Source of the DNA: Stenomitos frigidus ULC18
GTDB taxonomy: Bacteria > Cyanobacteriota > Cyanobacteriia > Leptolyngbyales > Leptolyngbyaceae
NCBI RefSeq assembly: GCF_003003795.1
Contig: NZ_PVWK01000063.1
Location: 1-64,000 of the forward strand
Direction: 5' to 3'
DNA length: 64,000 bases
Under the pieces are notes generated by a model, which saw only the letters and a program-made list of their open reading frames with translations, ran no database searches and was not told the DNA's origin. Shown piece by piece: positions 46,462 to 57,000 of this stretch (its first letter is position 1; every line of letters starts with the position of its first letter). A program made the position numbers and the translations under genes.

Positions 46462-47979
46462 ATGCTCAGTGCTTTGATCTGGATACCGATTTTGGGTGCG
46501 GTGCTCATTGGTGTTGGACGAGAACCGTTGATTCCTGCACGAGCGCGTTTGATCGCTCTGCTGGCGACGGTGAGTGCGTTCGTCTGGACAATCTGGCTGG
46601 GCAGTCAGTTTGATGCCGGGCAAACGGCAATGCAGTTTATTGAGCATCTCGTGTGGATTGAACCGCTAGGCTTGACGTATGACCTGGGCATGGATGGGCT
46701 GTCGCTGCCGTTGGTCGCACTTAACGGCTTGCTAACTGCCATTGCGATCGCCAGTGGATCACCGTCAGTGAATCGACCCCGACTCTACTTCATCTTGCTA
46801 CTGCTGCTGAATGCGAGTGTAACCGCGGCCTTTCTGGCGCAGAATTTGCTGCTATTTTTTCTGTTCTACGAGATCGAGTTGATTCCTCTCTACCTATTGA
46901 TTGCCATTTGGGGGGGTGCCAATCGGGGCTATGCCGCCACCAAGTTTCTGATCTATACCGCCATTTCGGGCATCTTGATTTTGGCAGCGTTTTTAGGCTT
47001 AACCTTGCTGACGGGCGTTTCCGGTTTTGGCTACAACCCTTTGCTCACTCAAGTTTTGCCATTGGGACAGCAATTTCTGCTGCTAGGGGCGCTGTTGATT
47101 GGCTTTGGCATCAAGATCCCGCTGGTGCCTTTCCACACCTGGTTGCCCGATGCCCACGTCGAAGCCTCTACCCCAATTTCAGTGCTCTTAGCAGGTGTAT
47201 TGCTGAAGTTGGGCACCTATGGGCTGCTGCGCTTTGGGTTGGGTTTGTTTCCTGAAGCTTGGGCAGTCTTAGCCCCCTGGCTGGCGACATGGGCTGCGGT
47301 GAGTGTCCTGTACGGGGCGTTTATGGCGATCGCTCAGACCGACATGAAAAAAATGGTGGCGTATAGTTCGATCGGGCACATGGGCTATGTGCTACTAGCT
47401 GCTGCCGCCGCCACGCCTCTGAGCCTGCTAGCATCGGTCTGTCAAATGGTGAGTCATGGGCTGATTGCAGCGATGCTCTTTTTGCTGGTTGGTGTGGTGT
47501 ACCAAAAAACCGGTACCCGTGATTTAACCGTATTGCGAGGGCTGCTGAATCCTGAGCGCGGGTTGCCGCTGATTGGCAGTCTGATGATTATAGGAGTGAT
47601 GGCGAGCTCTGGTATTCCCGGCATGGTGGGCTTTATTTCAGAATTTTTGGTGTTCCGGGGCAGTTTTCCGATCTTTCCAACGCAAACGCTGCTATGCATG
47701 GTAGGCACTGGCCTCACAGCCGTATACTTTTTGCTGCTGGTTAATCGTGTTTTCTTTGGGCGCTTGTCAGAAGGTGCCCAGAACTTGCCTCCGGTGTATT
47801 GGAGCGATCGCGCTCCAGCCCTGGTTCTCACAGCTTTGATTGTAGCGCTGGGGCTTCAGCCTAACTGGTTGATTCACTACAGCGAAACCACAACGACCGC
47901 GCTAGTCAATGGCCGGCTAGCGATCGCCCAGGCAGCGACTCTCACCAAAGCACCGCTCAAGGCAGAAACAGTGGAATAG
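46462..47979 (+). CDS. ndhD3: NDH-1MS subunit NdhD3
   Basis: A 505-residue antiporter-like NDH-1 subunit. ENLLLFFLFYEIELIPLYLL-type helix 5 (here AQNLLLFFLFYEIELIPLYL) carries the conserved glutamate, KIPLVPFHTWLPDAHVEAST has the pump lysine and His, and AQTDMKKMVAYSSIGHMGYV the second lysine. GGAG lies 7 nt before the ATG. It starts 15 bp after ndhF3, so the two are co-transcribed. With CupA it drives CO2 hydration to bicarbonate. Confidence 0.96.
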   Translation: MLSALIWIPILGAVLIGVGREPLIPARARLIALLATVSAFVWTIWLGSQFDAGQTAMQFIEHLVWIEPLGLTYDLGMDGLSLPLVALNGLLTAIAIASGSPSVNRPRLYFILLLLLNASVTAAFLAQNLLLFFLFYEIELIPLYLLIAIWGGANRGYAATKFLIYTAISGILILAAFLGLTLLTGVSGFGYNPLLTQVLPLGQQFLLLGALLIGFGIKIPLVPFHTWLPDAHVEASTPISVLLAGVLLKLGTYGLLRFGLGLFPEAWAVLAPWLATWAAVSVLYGAFMAIAQTDMKKMVAYSSIGHMGYVLLAAAAATPLSLLASVCQMVSHGLIAAMLFLLVGVVYQKTGTRDLTVLRGLLNPERGLPLIGSLMIIGVMASSGIPGMVGFISEFLVFRGSFPIFPTQTLLCMVGTGLTAVYFLLLVNRVFFGRLSEGAQNLPPVYWSDRAPALVLTALIVALGLQPNWLIHYSETTTTALVNGRLAIAQAATLTKAPLKAETVE

Positions 47980-48026
47980 GCGTCTCCGTCCGTCCCATCC
48001 CCAGATCGTCGTTCCTTTGGCACATT

Positions 48027-49172
48027 ATGACCGACACCCTCAGAGCGATTCCCCCATCCTCCTCGCATCCGTTAGCGCCGTACATCGATCGCTTAAAAGC
48101 GGGCGGTGCGCTACTGCCGGATACAGCAGAAAATGTCACAGAGGTCGTAGGCATTCTCAAAAGCTATGGTGTTGTGCTGGACGCCTATTACCGCAACCTG
48201 CTCTACATTTCTGAGCATCAATTTTTGGTGTTTTTTCCGTTTTTCAAGTATTTCAATGGCGATGTCTCTCTAGCCAAACTCTTGCGTCACTGGCAACACG
48301 ATCGCATTAATTTTGAATATGCCGAATACTGCATGAAAGCGATGTTTTGGCATGGCGGTGGTGGTTTAGATGCCTATCTGGATACACCAGAGTTTACAGC
48401 GCACTCGCAGCCAGCGATTCGGTCACGGATTAAAACGAATCCAATGCTACTCAGTTTGAACCGCTTGTTTCCTGAGTTTCTGCCAGAGCATGTGCGGCAG
48501 TTGTGTTACTACAGCGCGCTAGGTCAATTCTGGAAAGTCATGAGTGAGATGTTTCTGTCACTCTCCGATCGCTACGACCAGGGAGACATTGATTCCATCT
48601 CGCAAGTAGTCGCTCATATTCAAGCAGGGTTGGTTGCCGCTGCGAGTCTACCCATTACTTACACGGTGACGTTGCGAAACCAAACGCATGAAATTATCCC
48701 GGCAGCCGCAGGTTTGACGTTTCTTCCTGATGCGGCGGTGCCCTACGTTGAAGCAGTCTTCTTTCGCGGCACACCATTTTCAGGCACGGTTTCGTATAAC
48801 GCTCAGTCGCATCAAATTCCGCCAGACCAGAGTCGTTTTAGCTACGGTGCTCTGTTTGCTGATCCCTTGCCGATCGGGGGAGCGGGAATTCCGCCCACGC
48901 TGCTGATGCAGGACATGCGGCATTATTTACCAGATTATTTGCACGCTATCTATCGACGTGGTCAGCGTGGCGAAGACGATCTGCGGGTGAAGATTTGCGA
49001 GACGTTTCAGAAGTCGATGTTCTGCGTGACCACGGCCACTATTTTTGGCTTAGCGCCGCATCCACTCGATACAGACGATCCAGAACAGCAGCGTCAAAAT
49101 CAAAGCTATCTGGAAGCCTGGATGGATCGCCTTTTGCAGTCACGCTTATTGAATGTACAGACGATCGCTTAG
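48027..49172 (+). CDS. cupA: CO2 hydration protein CupA (ChpY)
   Basis: A 381-residue soluble subunit of NDH-1MS. Conserved blocks include SEHQFLVFFPFFKYFNGDVS, AKLLRHWQHDRINFEYAEYC, RIKTNPMLLSLNRLFPEFLP and ILQDMRHYLPDYLHAIYRRG-type sequence (here LLMQDMRHYLPDYLHAIYRR). It carries the zinc-dependent carbonic anhydrase-like activity that converts CO2 to bicarbonate, energised by NdhD3/F3. The third usual partner gene, cupS, does not follow; the next plus-strand gene is an amidohydrolase. Confidence 0.95.
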   Translation: MTDTLRAIPPSSSHPLAPYIDRLKAGGALLPDTAENVTEVVGILKSYGVVLDAYYRNLLYISEHQFLVFFPFFKYFNGDVSLAKLLRHWQHDRINFEYAEYCMKAMFWHGGGGLDAYLDTPEFTAHSQPAIRSRIKTNPMLLSLNRLFPEFLPEHVRQLCYYSALGQFWKVMSEMFLSLSDRYDQGDIDSISQVVAHIQAGLVAAASLPITYTVTLRNQTHEIIPAAAGLTFLPDAAVPYVEAVFFRGTPFSGTVSYNAQSHQIPPDQSRFSYGALFADPLPIGGAGIPPTLLMQDMRHYLPDYLHAIYRRGQRGEDDLRVKICETFQKSMFCVTTATIFGLAPHPLDTDDPEQQRQNQSYLEAWMDRLLQSRLLNVQTIA

Positions 49173-49212
49173 TGCTTGTTTAATCAATCGATTTACGAGT
49201 TTGGCTGGTTGG

Positions 49213-49848
49213 TCAGTGGTCAGTGGTCTGCTGCGTTTTCACCCAGAGAGCTAAGCCGCCCCCACGCCCACGAGCAGCAATGAAATTTGGTGTCACTAGA
49301 AAGAAGGCGAAAAAGGGGAGATCAACAATAGATTGGCTATAAAAGTCCTCTGCTTGCACTCTGCGCCCCGGTACAGGGCCGTTATACGCTGTTTTACCCA
49401 AGACGCTTAACTGCACGTATGTAAAGTCAAACGCCAGCAACGTTTTCTTGCCCAAATAATGAGCCGGACCTGTAAACCGTAGACGGACTGGACCCATTTC
49501 AACCTGGTTACCGATCGCACCATGCCCTAACGCGACTGCATCACTTTCAGCCTGAAACGAGATCTGTGCGACAGCCAGCTTCGGGACATAAAAGCCGTTT
49601 CCTAGAACAATGCCGCCACGCCGTACTTTCCGTGTACCGGTCGCAAAACAAAGCTGCCAATTACCCAACAACGACTCAAAGGGGTAACTTTGATGCGCTC
49701 GCTTGGTTGTTTTTTCTGCTTGCAGCAGTGCCTCAACGACGCTTGCAGCAGTGGGGCGATCGCTCCCCTTGCCTTGAAACGCTGTTGCAGCCTGACTTAA
49801 AACTGTGATAAACGGCGATGGATGAGTCGGTATTAGTTCAGCAGTCAT
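49213..49848 (-). CDS. Probable PAP/fibrillin-like conserved protein
   Basis: A 211-residue protein without membrane segments. A helical N-terminus (residues ~10-55) leads to ESLLGNWQLCFATGTRKVRR and a beta-rich body (VRLRFTGPAHYLGKKTLLAF, TYVQLSVLGKTAYNGPV), ending LVTPNFIAARGRGGGLALWV. The LLGNW start and C-terminal GRGGGLALW recall plastid lipid-associated (fibrillin) proteins, which bind lipids in thylakoids and plastoglobules. The match is moderate. It is convergent with cupA and not part of its operon. Confidence 0.6.
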   Translation of the reverse strand: MTAELIPTHPSPFITVLSQAATAFQGKGSDRPTAASVVEALLQAEKTTKRAHQSYPFESLLGNWQLCFATGTRKVRRGGIVLGNGFYVPKLAVAQISFQAESDAVALGHGAIGNQVEMGPVRLRFTGPAHYLGKKTLLAFDFTYVQLSVLGKTAYNGPVPGRRVQAEDFYSQSIVDLPFFAFFLVTPNFIAARGRGGGLALWVKTQQTTDH

Positions 49849-49909
49849 ACAGTCTTCTCGTTACCAACAACACTAAGCTAACTGTAAGAGCAAGACCGGA
49901 ACAACGCTG

Positions 49910-51136
49910 ATGGATCTAAAAATTACGCAGGCTTGGTTGCCGGGACGATCGCACCCATGCGATATTGCGATCGACAAAGGCACCATCATCGAAATCGCGC
50001 CAGCGATCTCTGGTACAGCGACGACAATGCTTGAGGCCCAAGGCAAGCTGGTCATCCCTGGCTTGGTTGATGCCCACATTCATTTAGACAAAGCCTTTTT
50101 ACTCGATCGGGTAGATTGGCAAACTGGGACCTTTACCGAAGCACTGCAAGAAACCGCTAACGCTAAGCGATCGTTCACCATTGCCGATATTCAAACCAGA
50201 GCGCGCCGGGTGCTGGAACAGGCGATCGCCTTTGGCACCACGGCGATGCGATCGCACGTTGAAGTCGATCCGCTCATCCAGCTCACAGGCATCAAGGCGT
50301 TGCTGCCACTACGCGACAAGTATGCCTGGGGTATCACGCTTCAACTTGCCATTTTTGCCCAAGAAGGCATTACCAACCAGCCCGGTACAGAAGCCTTACT
50401 GCGGCAGGCAATGACACTCGGCGGCGATGTGATTGGCTCTGCACCCTATGTTGATCCTGAACCGGAACAAAACATTTGCATCGTCTTTGACATCGCTCAG
50501 GCATTTAATTGCGATGTGGATTTTCATCTGGACTTTCTAGACGATGATGCGCCGTTGCTGCTGCCTCTCGTCATTGCTGAGACACTGAAGCGTGGTTGGC
50601 GAGGACGAGTTTGCTTAGGACACATGACTAAACTGGCTGGCTTACCCCCAGGTGAATTGGAGGCGATCGCCACTGCAACTGCTACAGCCGGGATTTCCAT
50701 TTTGGCGCTACCGGCTACCGACCTTTACATGATGTCTCGCCGCGATACGCACAATGTTCGCCGAGGGGTAGCACCAGCCCAGACCCTGGCAGCATGGGGC
50801 GTCAATACAGGCGTGGCGACCAATAACGTGCAGAACTTATTCACGCCCTTTGGGGATGGCGACCTGCTCAAAATCTGCACCTTGCTAGCGCAAGTTCTTC
50901 ATCTCAATACGGCTGCCAGTCACGAGGCCTGTTTGGCAATGGCAACCACGCAGGCAGCTCAGGCGATCGGTCTCTCAAAGCATGGTCTTGTTCCAGGCAA
51001 TGACGCCGACCTGGTCATCCTTGAAGCCGCCTCTGTAACAGAAGCGATCGGTGCGGCCCCCAGCAATCGCACCGTGATTAAAAAGGGACGCATCGTGGCT
51101 CAAAGTCAACTCCACCAAACGCGATTCCCCACCTAA
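49910..51136 (+). CDS. CodA-like amidohydrolase (cytosine deaminase family)
   Basis: A 408-residue metal-dependent hydrolase. VDAHIHLDKAFLL gives the first two metal histidines, RSHVEVDP the next region, DVDFHLDF and GHMTKLAG the following histidines, and LALPATDLYM...RRDTHNVRRGVAP the end of the TIM barrel. The HxHLDKA motif and the RSHVEVDP block are typical of cytosine deaminase/CodA relatives, which turn cytosine into uracil. Creatinine or isocytosine analogues cannot be excluded. With URC1/URC4 elsewhere in the window it would feed a uracil-degradation route. Confidence 0.8.
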   Translation: MDLKITQAWLPGRSHPCDIAIDKGTIIEIAPAISGTATTMLEAQGKLVIPGLVDAHIHLDKAFLLDRVDWQTGTFTEALQETANAKRSFTIADIQTRARRVLEQAIAFGTTAMRSHVEVDPLIQLTGIKALLPLRDKYAWGITLQLAIFAQEGITNQPGTEALLRQAMTLGGDVIGSAPYVDPEPEQNICIVFDIAQAFNCDVDFHLDFLDDDAPLLLPLVIAETLKRGWRGRVCLGHMTKLAGLPPGELEAIATATATAGISILALPATDLYMMSRRDTHNVRRGVAPAQTLAAWGVNTGVATNNVQNLFTPFGDGDLLKICTLLAQVLHLNTAASHEACLAMATTQAAQAIGLSKHGLVPGNDADLVILEAASVTEAIGAAPSNRTVIKKGRIVAQSQLHQTRFPT

Positions 51137-51170
51137 TCTTTTTCTACCTCCGCACCATTGCAGCAATCGC

Positions 51171-52109
51171 TCACGGTGATTGCTCTGTCTGGGAAGCATG
51201 TTCGGCATCAGAAACTTGCTCAGCCTCAACCGTGATGGATGGCGAAACCGTTGCTTCGGTTGCTACTTCTACGCTCGTTGCGTCCACAACCTCTACAGCC
51301 GCTGCTTCTGGTGTCGTCTCTGGTAGTATGGTCTCGTCTGAGATGCTTTCTGGAGCAATGTGACTACTAGCTTTAGCTTCAGCAGGGTCTCCGGCAATAG
51401 TCCTCTGTGAGTCAGCGGTCTGTGCCTTAGTCTCAGGTGCGCGAAACTGCTTTCTGACGTATACAGGCTTACTCTCACGTTTCGCCGTCAAGCCTTTGAA
51501 GGAACTGGCGATCGCTGCCAGTGGGCTCTCCTTTGGTTGGGAACGATCGTCAACCGTGACTGGAGCGACTTTGGTCACGATCGTGGGAGGTGCTTTTGTC
51601 GCATCTTGCTTCGCATTGGCAAAGTCGGCAGGTGTCAGCGGGACATAGGACTCTGGATCAGGGCTAGTAGGCGGTGCACTGGTCGGTTTTGTGGTTGTCG
51701 TCACTAGCGCCTCCGCCCAGGCTGTGAGTTTGGCAACCTGCTTGTTTATTGGCTTTAACAAGGGCGCGATCGCCTGGGAGCGAGACAGTCCATCCCACGC
51801 TTTTGCCAGGGCTGCTTGCCATTCTGTGGGCGTTGGTATAGCTGTTTGTTGATCTACAGGAGCCAGCTGGCGTCTCAGCGTTAACGTCTGCCAACCCAAC
51901 CAGCCCAGTAGCGTTACACTTGCCGTCTGTCCTAACACCACGCCACCCGTAATGCGTCCCGCACAAACCCACAGCACCAGTGCATAAAACAACCCCAACC
52001 CACTCCAGATGAAATCGTTCTTACGATGCACCTCTGGGAAAAAGAATGCCGCCATATAGAGCCCCAAGCTGCTCAACCCCACGATTAGTGCCAGAATATA
52101 CGCCAGCAT
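51171..52109 (-). CDS. Ycf66 family protein
   Basis: Start set at ATG 52109 (MLAYILALIVGLSSLGLYMA) with GGAG upstream; the open frame runs nine codons further. The 312-residue protein has an N-terminal domain with three membrane segments (residues ~1-90: helix 1, DFIWSGLGLFYALVLWVCAG, ASVTLLGWLGWQTLTL), which is the Ycf66 module of cyanobacteria and some plastids. The rest (~100-312) is Pro/Thr/Glu-rich and probably disordered, ending in an acidic tail. The function is not known. Confidence 0.88.
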   Translation of the reverse strand: MLAYILALIVGLSSLGLYMAAFFFPEVHRKNDFIWSGLGLFYALVLWVCAGRITGGVVLGQTASVTLLGWLGWQTLTLRRQLAPVDQQTAIPTPTEWQAALAKAWDGLSRSQAIAPLLKPINKQVAKLTAWAEALVTTTTKPTSAPPTSPDPESYVPLTPADFANAKQDATKAPPTIVTKVAPVTVDDRSQPKESPLAAIASSFKGLTAKRESKPVYVRKQFRAPETKAQTADSQRTIAGDPAEAKASSHIAPESISDETILPETTPEAAAVEVVDATSVEVATEATVSPSITVEAEQVSDAEHASQTEQSP

Positions 52110-52433
52110 ATGGCTACTCCAAACGATGCCGAACAACTATTTATAGATCGATTCTGTCAGGGAGTGTTGAAGTTGCAGTGACGAGTTTGCTTTACAGATG
52201 GCAACAGCCATCTGTTCCTTCGACTCAGCCTCCTTTGCTGTAAGCGCTTAGAGTCAAGAACGGGGGGAGATTAGAACAAAAAAACTCATCTTTTTTTTCC
52301 AGCTTTCAGCCCCTTCACTGAGCGTCACATCCAGCACAGCTTAAGATTCTCTTCCAGGCTAACCTGATGTTCTCAAGCTACCCTGAAAGGGATTAAACAG
52401 CCCAAGCACTTGCAGAATTAAGCAGAGAATCTT
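52110..52433. other. Divergent region upstream of gnd
   Basis: Contains an A-tract next to a T-tract near 52280-52300 and no gene or clear operator. Promoters for ycf66 and gnd should be here. Confidence 0.45.
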
Positions 52434-53945
52434 ATGGCACAAAGCTTTGGTGTAATTGGTCTAGCGGTCATGGGCGAAAACTTGGCGCTAAACGTCGAGC
52501 GTAACGGGTTTCCCATCGCAGTTTATAACCGTAGTCGTGAAAAGACAGATGCCTTTATGGCACAGCGGGCAGTCGGTAAGAATGTTGTCGCGGCTTACTC
52601 GTTAGAGTCATTCGTTGCTGCCTTAGAACGTCCTCGCAAGATTTTGATCATGGTCAAGGCAGGTGCTCCTGTCGATGCCACGATCGAGCAACTCAAACCG
52701 CTGCTGGATGAAGGCGATATCTTGATCGATGGCGGCAACTCTCTGTTTACGGATACAGAACGCCGTGCTAAAGATCTGGAGTCCGCCAAATTCACCTTTA
52801 TCGGCATGGGCGTCAGCGGCGGTGAAGAAGGCGCACTCAACGGTCCTAGCCTGATGCCCGGTGGTACAGAACAGGCATATAAATATCTGGAACCCATTCT
52901 GACCAAAATTGCCGCTCAAGTAGACGATGGTCCGTGTGTCACCTATATCGGTCCTGGTGGCGCGGGGCATTACGTCAAAATGGTACATAACGGCATCGAG
53001 TACGGCGATATGCAACTCATTGCCGAAGCCTACGATCTCCTCAAAAGCGTCTTAGGGCTAAACGCAGAGCAACTACATGAAGTTTTTGCCGAGTGGAATA
53101 CCACAGATGAGCTTGATTCCTACCTGATTGAGATCACAGCCGATATCTTCAAGAAAGTTGATCCCGATACAAACACCCCTCTGGTGGAGTTGATTTTAGA
53201 TGCTGCTGGACAAAAGGGGACTGGACGCTGGACTGTTGCTGACGCGCTAGAGCTTGGCGTGTCGATCCCTACCATCATTGCGGCGGTCAACGCTCGCATT
53301 ATCTCGTCCTACAAGCAGGAGCGGGTGGAGGCATCTAAAGTCTTGACCGGTCCGACGGCGAAATTTGAGGGTGATGTGAAAGCGTTCGTGACGAAAGTGA
53401 GGGATGCACTCTACTGCTCTAAGATGTGCTCCTATGCTCAAGGAATGGCGCTTCTCAGTAAAGCCTCAGAAACCTATGGCTTTCATTTAGATTTGGGTGA
53501 ATGCGCTCGCATCTGGAAAGGGGGATGCATCATTCGTGCACGCTTTTTGAACAAGATCAAGCATGCCTTTGATGAGAATCCCTCCCTGCCCAATCTCTTG
53601 CTGGCACCTGAGTTCAGGCAAACCATTCTGGATCGGCAGGAAGCCTGGAGAGAAGTGATTGCAACGGCTGCCAAAGTGGGCATTCCGGTGCCTGCTTTCA
53701 GTGCCTCACTGGATTATTTTGATAGCTACCGTCGCGATCGTTTACCGCAAAATCTGACTCAGGCTCAGCGCGATTACTTTGGGGCTCATACCTATCTGCG
53801 TACGGATAAGGAAGGTGTGTTCCATACTGAGTGGATGAAGCCTGATGAATCGGTGCAACAGCAAACTCCCGATGTGGTTTTAGAGGGTCAGCCTCAACCC
53901 TCTCGCTCTGAGGTTCAGAAGCAGGAAGCTGAAACGCTTAGCTAA
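52434..53945 (+). CDS. gnd: 6-phosphogluconate dehydrogenase (decarboxylating)
   Basis: A 503-residue enzyme of the oxidative pentose phosphate pathway, yielding ribulose 5-phosphate, CO2 and NADPH. GLAVMGENLALNVE is the NADP loop, VSGGEEGALNGPSLMPGG and the catalytic Lys/His in GGAGHYVKMVHNGIEYGD are intact, as is the C-terminal YFGAHTYLRTDKEGVFHTEW. A tail of ~30 residues beyond the usual end (VQQQTPDVVLEGQPQPSRSE) is extra. It supports night-time carbohydrate catabolism. Confidence 0.98.
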   Translation: MAQSFGVIGLAVMGENLALNVERNGFPIAVYNRSREKTDAFMAQRAVGKNVVAAYSLESFVAALERPRKILIMVKAGAPVDATIEQLKPLLDEGDILIDGGNSLFTDTERRAKDLESAKFTFIGMGVSGGEEGALNGPSLMPGGTEQAYKYLEPILTKIAAQVDDGPCVTYIGPGGAGHYVKMVHNGIEYGDMQLIAEAYDLLKSVLGLNAEQLHEVFAEWNTTDELDSYLIEITADIFKKVDPDTNTPLVELILDAAGQKGTGRWTVADALELGVSIPTIIAAVNARIISSYKQERVEASKVLTGPTAKFEGDVKAFVTKVRDALYCSKMCSYAQGMALLSKASETYGFHLDLGECARIWKGGCIIRARFLNKIKHAFDENPSLPNLLLAPEFRQTILDRQEAWREVIATAAKVGIPVPAFSASLDYFDSYRRDRLPQNLTQAQRDYFGAHTYLRTDKEGVFHTEWMKPDESVQQQTPDVVLEGQPQPSRSEVQKQEAETLS

Positions 53946-53973
53946 CGGGATCACTCGCTCAAAACCGCTGATA

Positions 53974-54007
53974 GGGTGCGTGCGTTAAGTCGTAGCGCGC
54001 CCTTTTT
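53974..54007 (+). terminator. Rho-independent terminator of gnd
   Basis: GGGTGCG (53974-53980) pairs with CGCGCCC (53996-54002), with one G-U pair, and is followed by TTTTT (54003-54007). It lies about 30 nt after the gnd stop codon and faces the convergent caspase gene. Confidence 0.7.
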
Positions 54008-54014
54008 AGTCGAT

Positions 54015-57000
54015 TCAATTGATCGTTCCAAACGGCTTGCTGTCAGCACTCCCGCCCTCACTGCCTTTTTCTAGTGCTGGACAAGCATTCGGCGACAAAC
54101 GGAGATAGCGTAGGCATTCTTCGGGCTGTAGCTGACGAAGGCTGCGATCGCGGGCAAGGTGTAATAGTTCTTCCCGGGTTGCTGCCCAGAGGTGAACTTT
54201 CCCACTTTTGCTGAGGCTGGCAACATAGCGACCGTCCGGGCTAAAAAAGGCTTGTTGAATTTGTTCTTGGGTGGCATCTGGCTCTGCAGAACGCAACAAT
54301 GCCTGCTCTGTGCCTGTCTTTGCATCCCATAAGCGCACACTGCCATCCATACTAGCAGTTACTAGTGTGGTGGCATCAGGGCTAAACTCTGCATCTAGCA
54401 CCGCGCCGCGATGTCCTGCCATGACAACCCGCAATGTGCCTGTTGCTGCATCCAGCACTCTGGCGGTGCCGTCCCAACTTGCGATCGCCACCAACTGCCC
54501 ATCAGGACTAAAGTGAGCGCTACTAATCACATCGCGGTGGTAAAGCGTCGTGATCAGTTGACCGGACGCAACCTGCCAGATGCGTGCTGTGCGATCGCGA
54601 CTAGCGCTCACGATACGCTGGCTGTCTGCGCTAAATTGTGCCTCTTCAATGCTGGCTTCGTGGCCTTGTAGACTCTGTCTGAGTTGACCTGAGGGCAAGT
54701 CCCAGATATGGATAGTGCGATCGTCCACACCTAAAAGCGTTCTGCCGTCGGGACTGAAGGCAAGCTGGCGTATCGGATCTAATCGTTTCAGTTCACCTTG
54801 CTTGACTGCGCCAGACAGGTTGGCAGCGATGGCGTTTATCTTATGAAGGCGGCGCACACGCTGAAGAGACTGATCTGGCTGAACCTGCCAAACGTCTACC
54901 GAGCCATTGATGGTAGCGGTCGCAATAAGCTGCGTATCAGCACTAAAAGCAACGCCTGTCAGCTTGGGGTTAGACGGTATGTTGAGCAAGCGTTCGGGTG
55001 TAGTCGAAGTCTCAATGCCGTCTAACGGCTTTTGACCGTCGGTTGTTGGGGCGACATAAGGCAATAACAGTACCGAATCTACGGCTGAGGCGGTAGAGAC
55101 CGTGGTGGTTGTGCTCAATGATTTGGAGGGCACCCAGGCTAACTCTGTCGATGCTGGTTTCAGTCCCTTGAGCGCTGGCTCGATCGCGACTCCAAAGACG
55201 TTTAAAAAATTGAAGGCATTGATTCCGGTTAAACGCGCTGGATACCATGACTGACCGGGCGTCACAGACGCGATACGGGAGACATTGCTTGAGCTTGCCG
55301 TTGGTTGAGTGGGGTTCCAAGTGCGCAGGTTACCATCGATCGCCACCGTTACCATACCGCCAAACCCTTCAGGCAGTGCTTTCACTGTCTTTGAAAGAAG
55401 ACTGCTTGGCGTTGCTGCCGCAGTTCCAAGCTGCTGAAGCGGTAAGGTTGAGGGCAGGCGTCGAAACGCAGTCCACTGTATTTGACTATTGATGGTTTTC
55501 AGCATGGGAAATTCGCTCCCCATTTCGGTTGCCCAGAGTCGTGCTGAACCGTCTGTACTGGCGGTGGCAATCAGCGAACCATTACCGCTAAACTGAACGG
55601 TCTCGATCGCGCCTGTATGCCCCTTCAGTCGGCCTAACAGCTCTCCAGTTTGCACGTCCCACAGGTGCGCAACCTCAAGCCTTCGCTCCTCTCCCCAGCC
55701 ATGAGCAGCCATAACTAGCTGACGACTGTCGGGACTGAAGGCAACTCTGTCGGTCGATTCCTTCTGTCGCAACATGCCTTGTCTAGCCTGTTCGCTGCTC
55801 CCCAACTCATTGTTAGGCTCCAACTGGTTCCACAGTTGACCAGTTTTGACCTTCCAAAGCTGAATTTGACTCGCGTTAGCAGCCGCAAGAAATTGCCCAT
55901 TTGGGCTAAACAATACTTGTGTTAGCGGTTGTGGCGCTTGCCAAATGGCTTGCCTGTTGCTGCGCTGCGCTGGTATCGCAGCAGCAGTTAGAACGCGGCG
56001 TAGCTGCCCAGTACTGCTTTGCCAGAGGCGCGCACTGCCATCATCACTAGCCGTCGCGATCAACCGTCCATCTGGGCTGAATGTTGCATCGTTGACTGGC
56101 TTCGGATGACGCAGTAGTTTACGACGTTGACCCTGACTGATTTGCCAGAGCTGGGCCACAGTGCCACTAGACGTCAATAGTGCTTGACTGTTGGGGCTAA
56201 AGGCTAGGCTGTTCACCATAGTGGTGTGGCGAAGGCGAGCCTGTAGTGCCCCGTTTTTAATCTGCCAAACTCTCACCTCATTGCCTGCCCTCGCTGCTAT
56301 CCAGTCGCCGTTAGGGCTAAAGATCAATTGCCGCGCAGGCTCTCTAAAGCCACTTAGTGTCAGCAGGCGTTTACCGGATTCAACTGACCAAACTTGAACA
56401 TCAGCAGAGTTTTGAGCGATCGCTGCTAGCTGTTTACCGTTCGGGCTAAAGGCGATCGCGATGATCGGCGTTACACGTTGAGAGCGTCTCCCTGCTGGTT
56501 GCTCAGTGGTTGATGGCTGATTACTAGCATCACGCCACGGCAAAATCTTTTCTACAGTTTGTGTTTCGATCGACCAGAGCTGCACTGTGCCATTATCGCC
56601 AGCGGTCGCTAGTTGACGTTGATCGGGACTGAAAATGGCTTGATGGACGGCTCCCTGGTCTCCTTGCAGATTGGCTTGCAACCGCAGTTTTTGCAGCGCC
56701 GATCGTAGGCTTGCCTGAGCCTCATAGGTGTAACCACCTTTTTCAGCAGCGAGTCGGCTGATCAATAGCGCAGCCGTTGGGTCGCTCTCTGGTTCTTGTA
56801 AAATCGATTGCGCTACGGCCGCTTGCTGCCTGGATGTGGCAATTTGCAGTTGATATTCTTTTTCTGCCTGACTTTTGACGACCGCGCGGTACTGACTAAA
56901 TGTGACTACTAGCGCGACTAAAAGCGTACAGGGAACAGCCAGTTGCAGTAGCCGCCGTTCTTTCTGGGCACGGCGGTTTTCCTCGCGACTGACAGCAATA

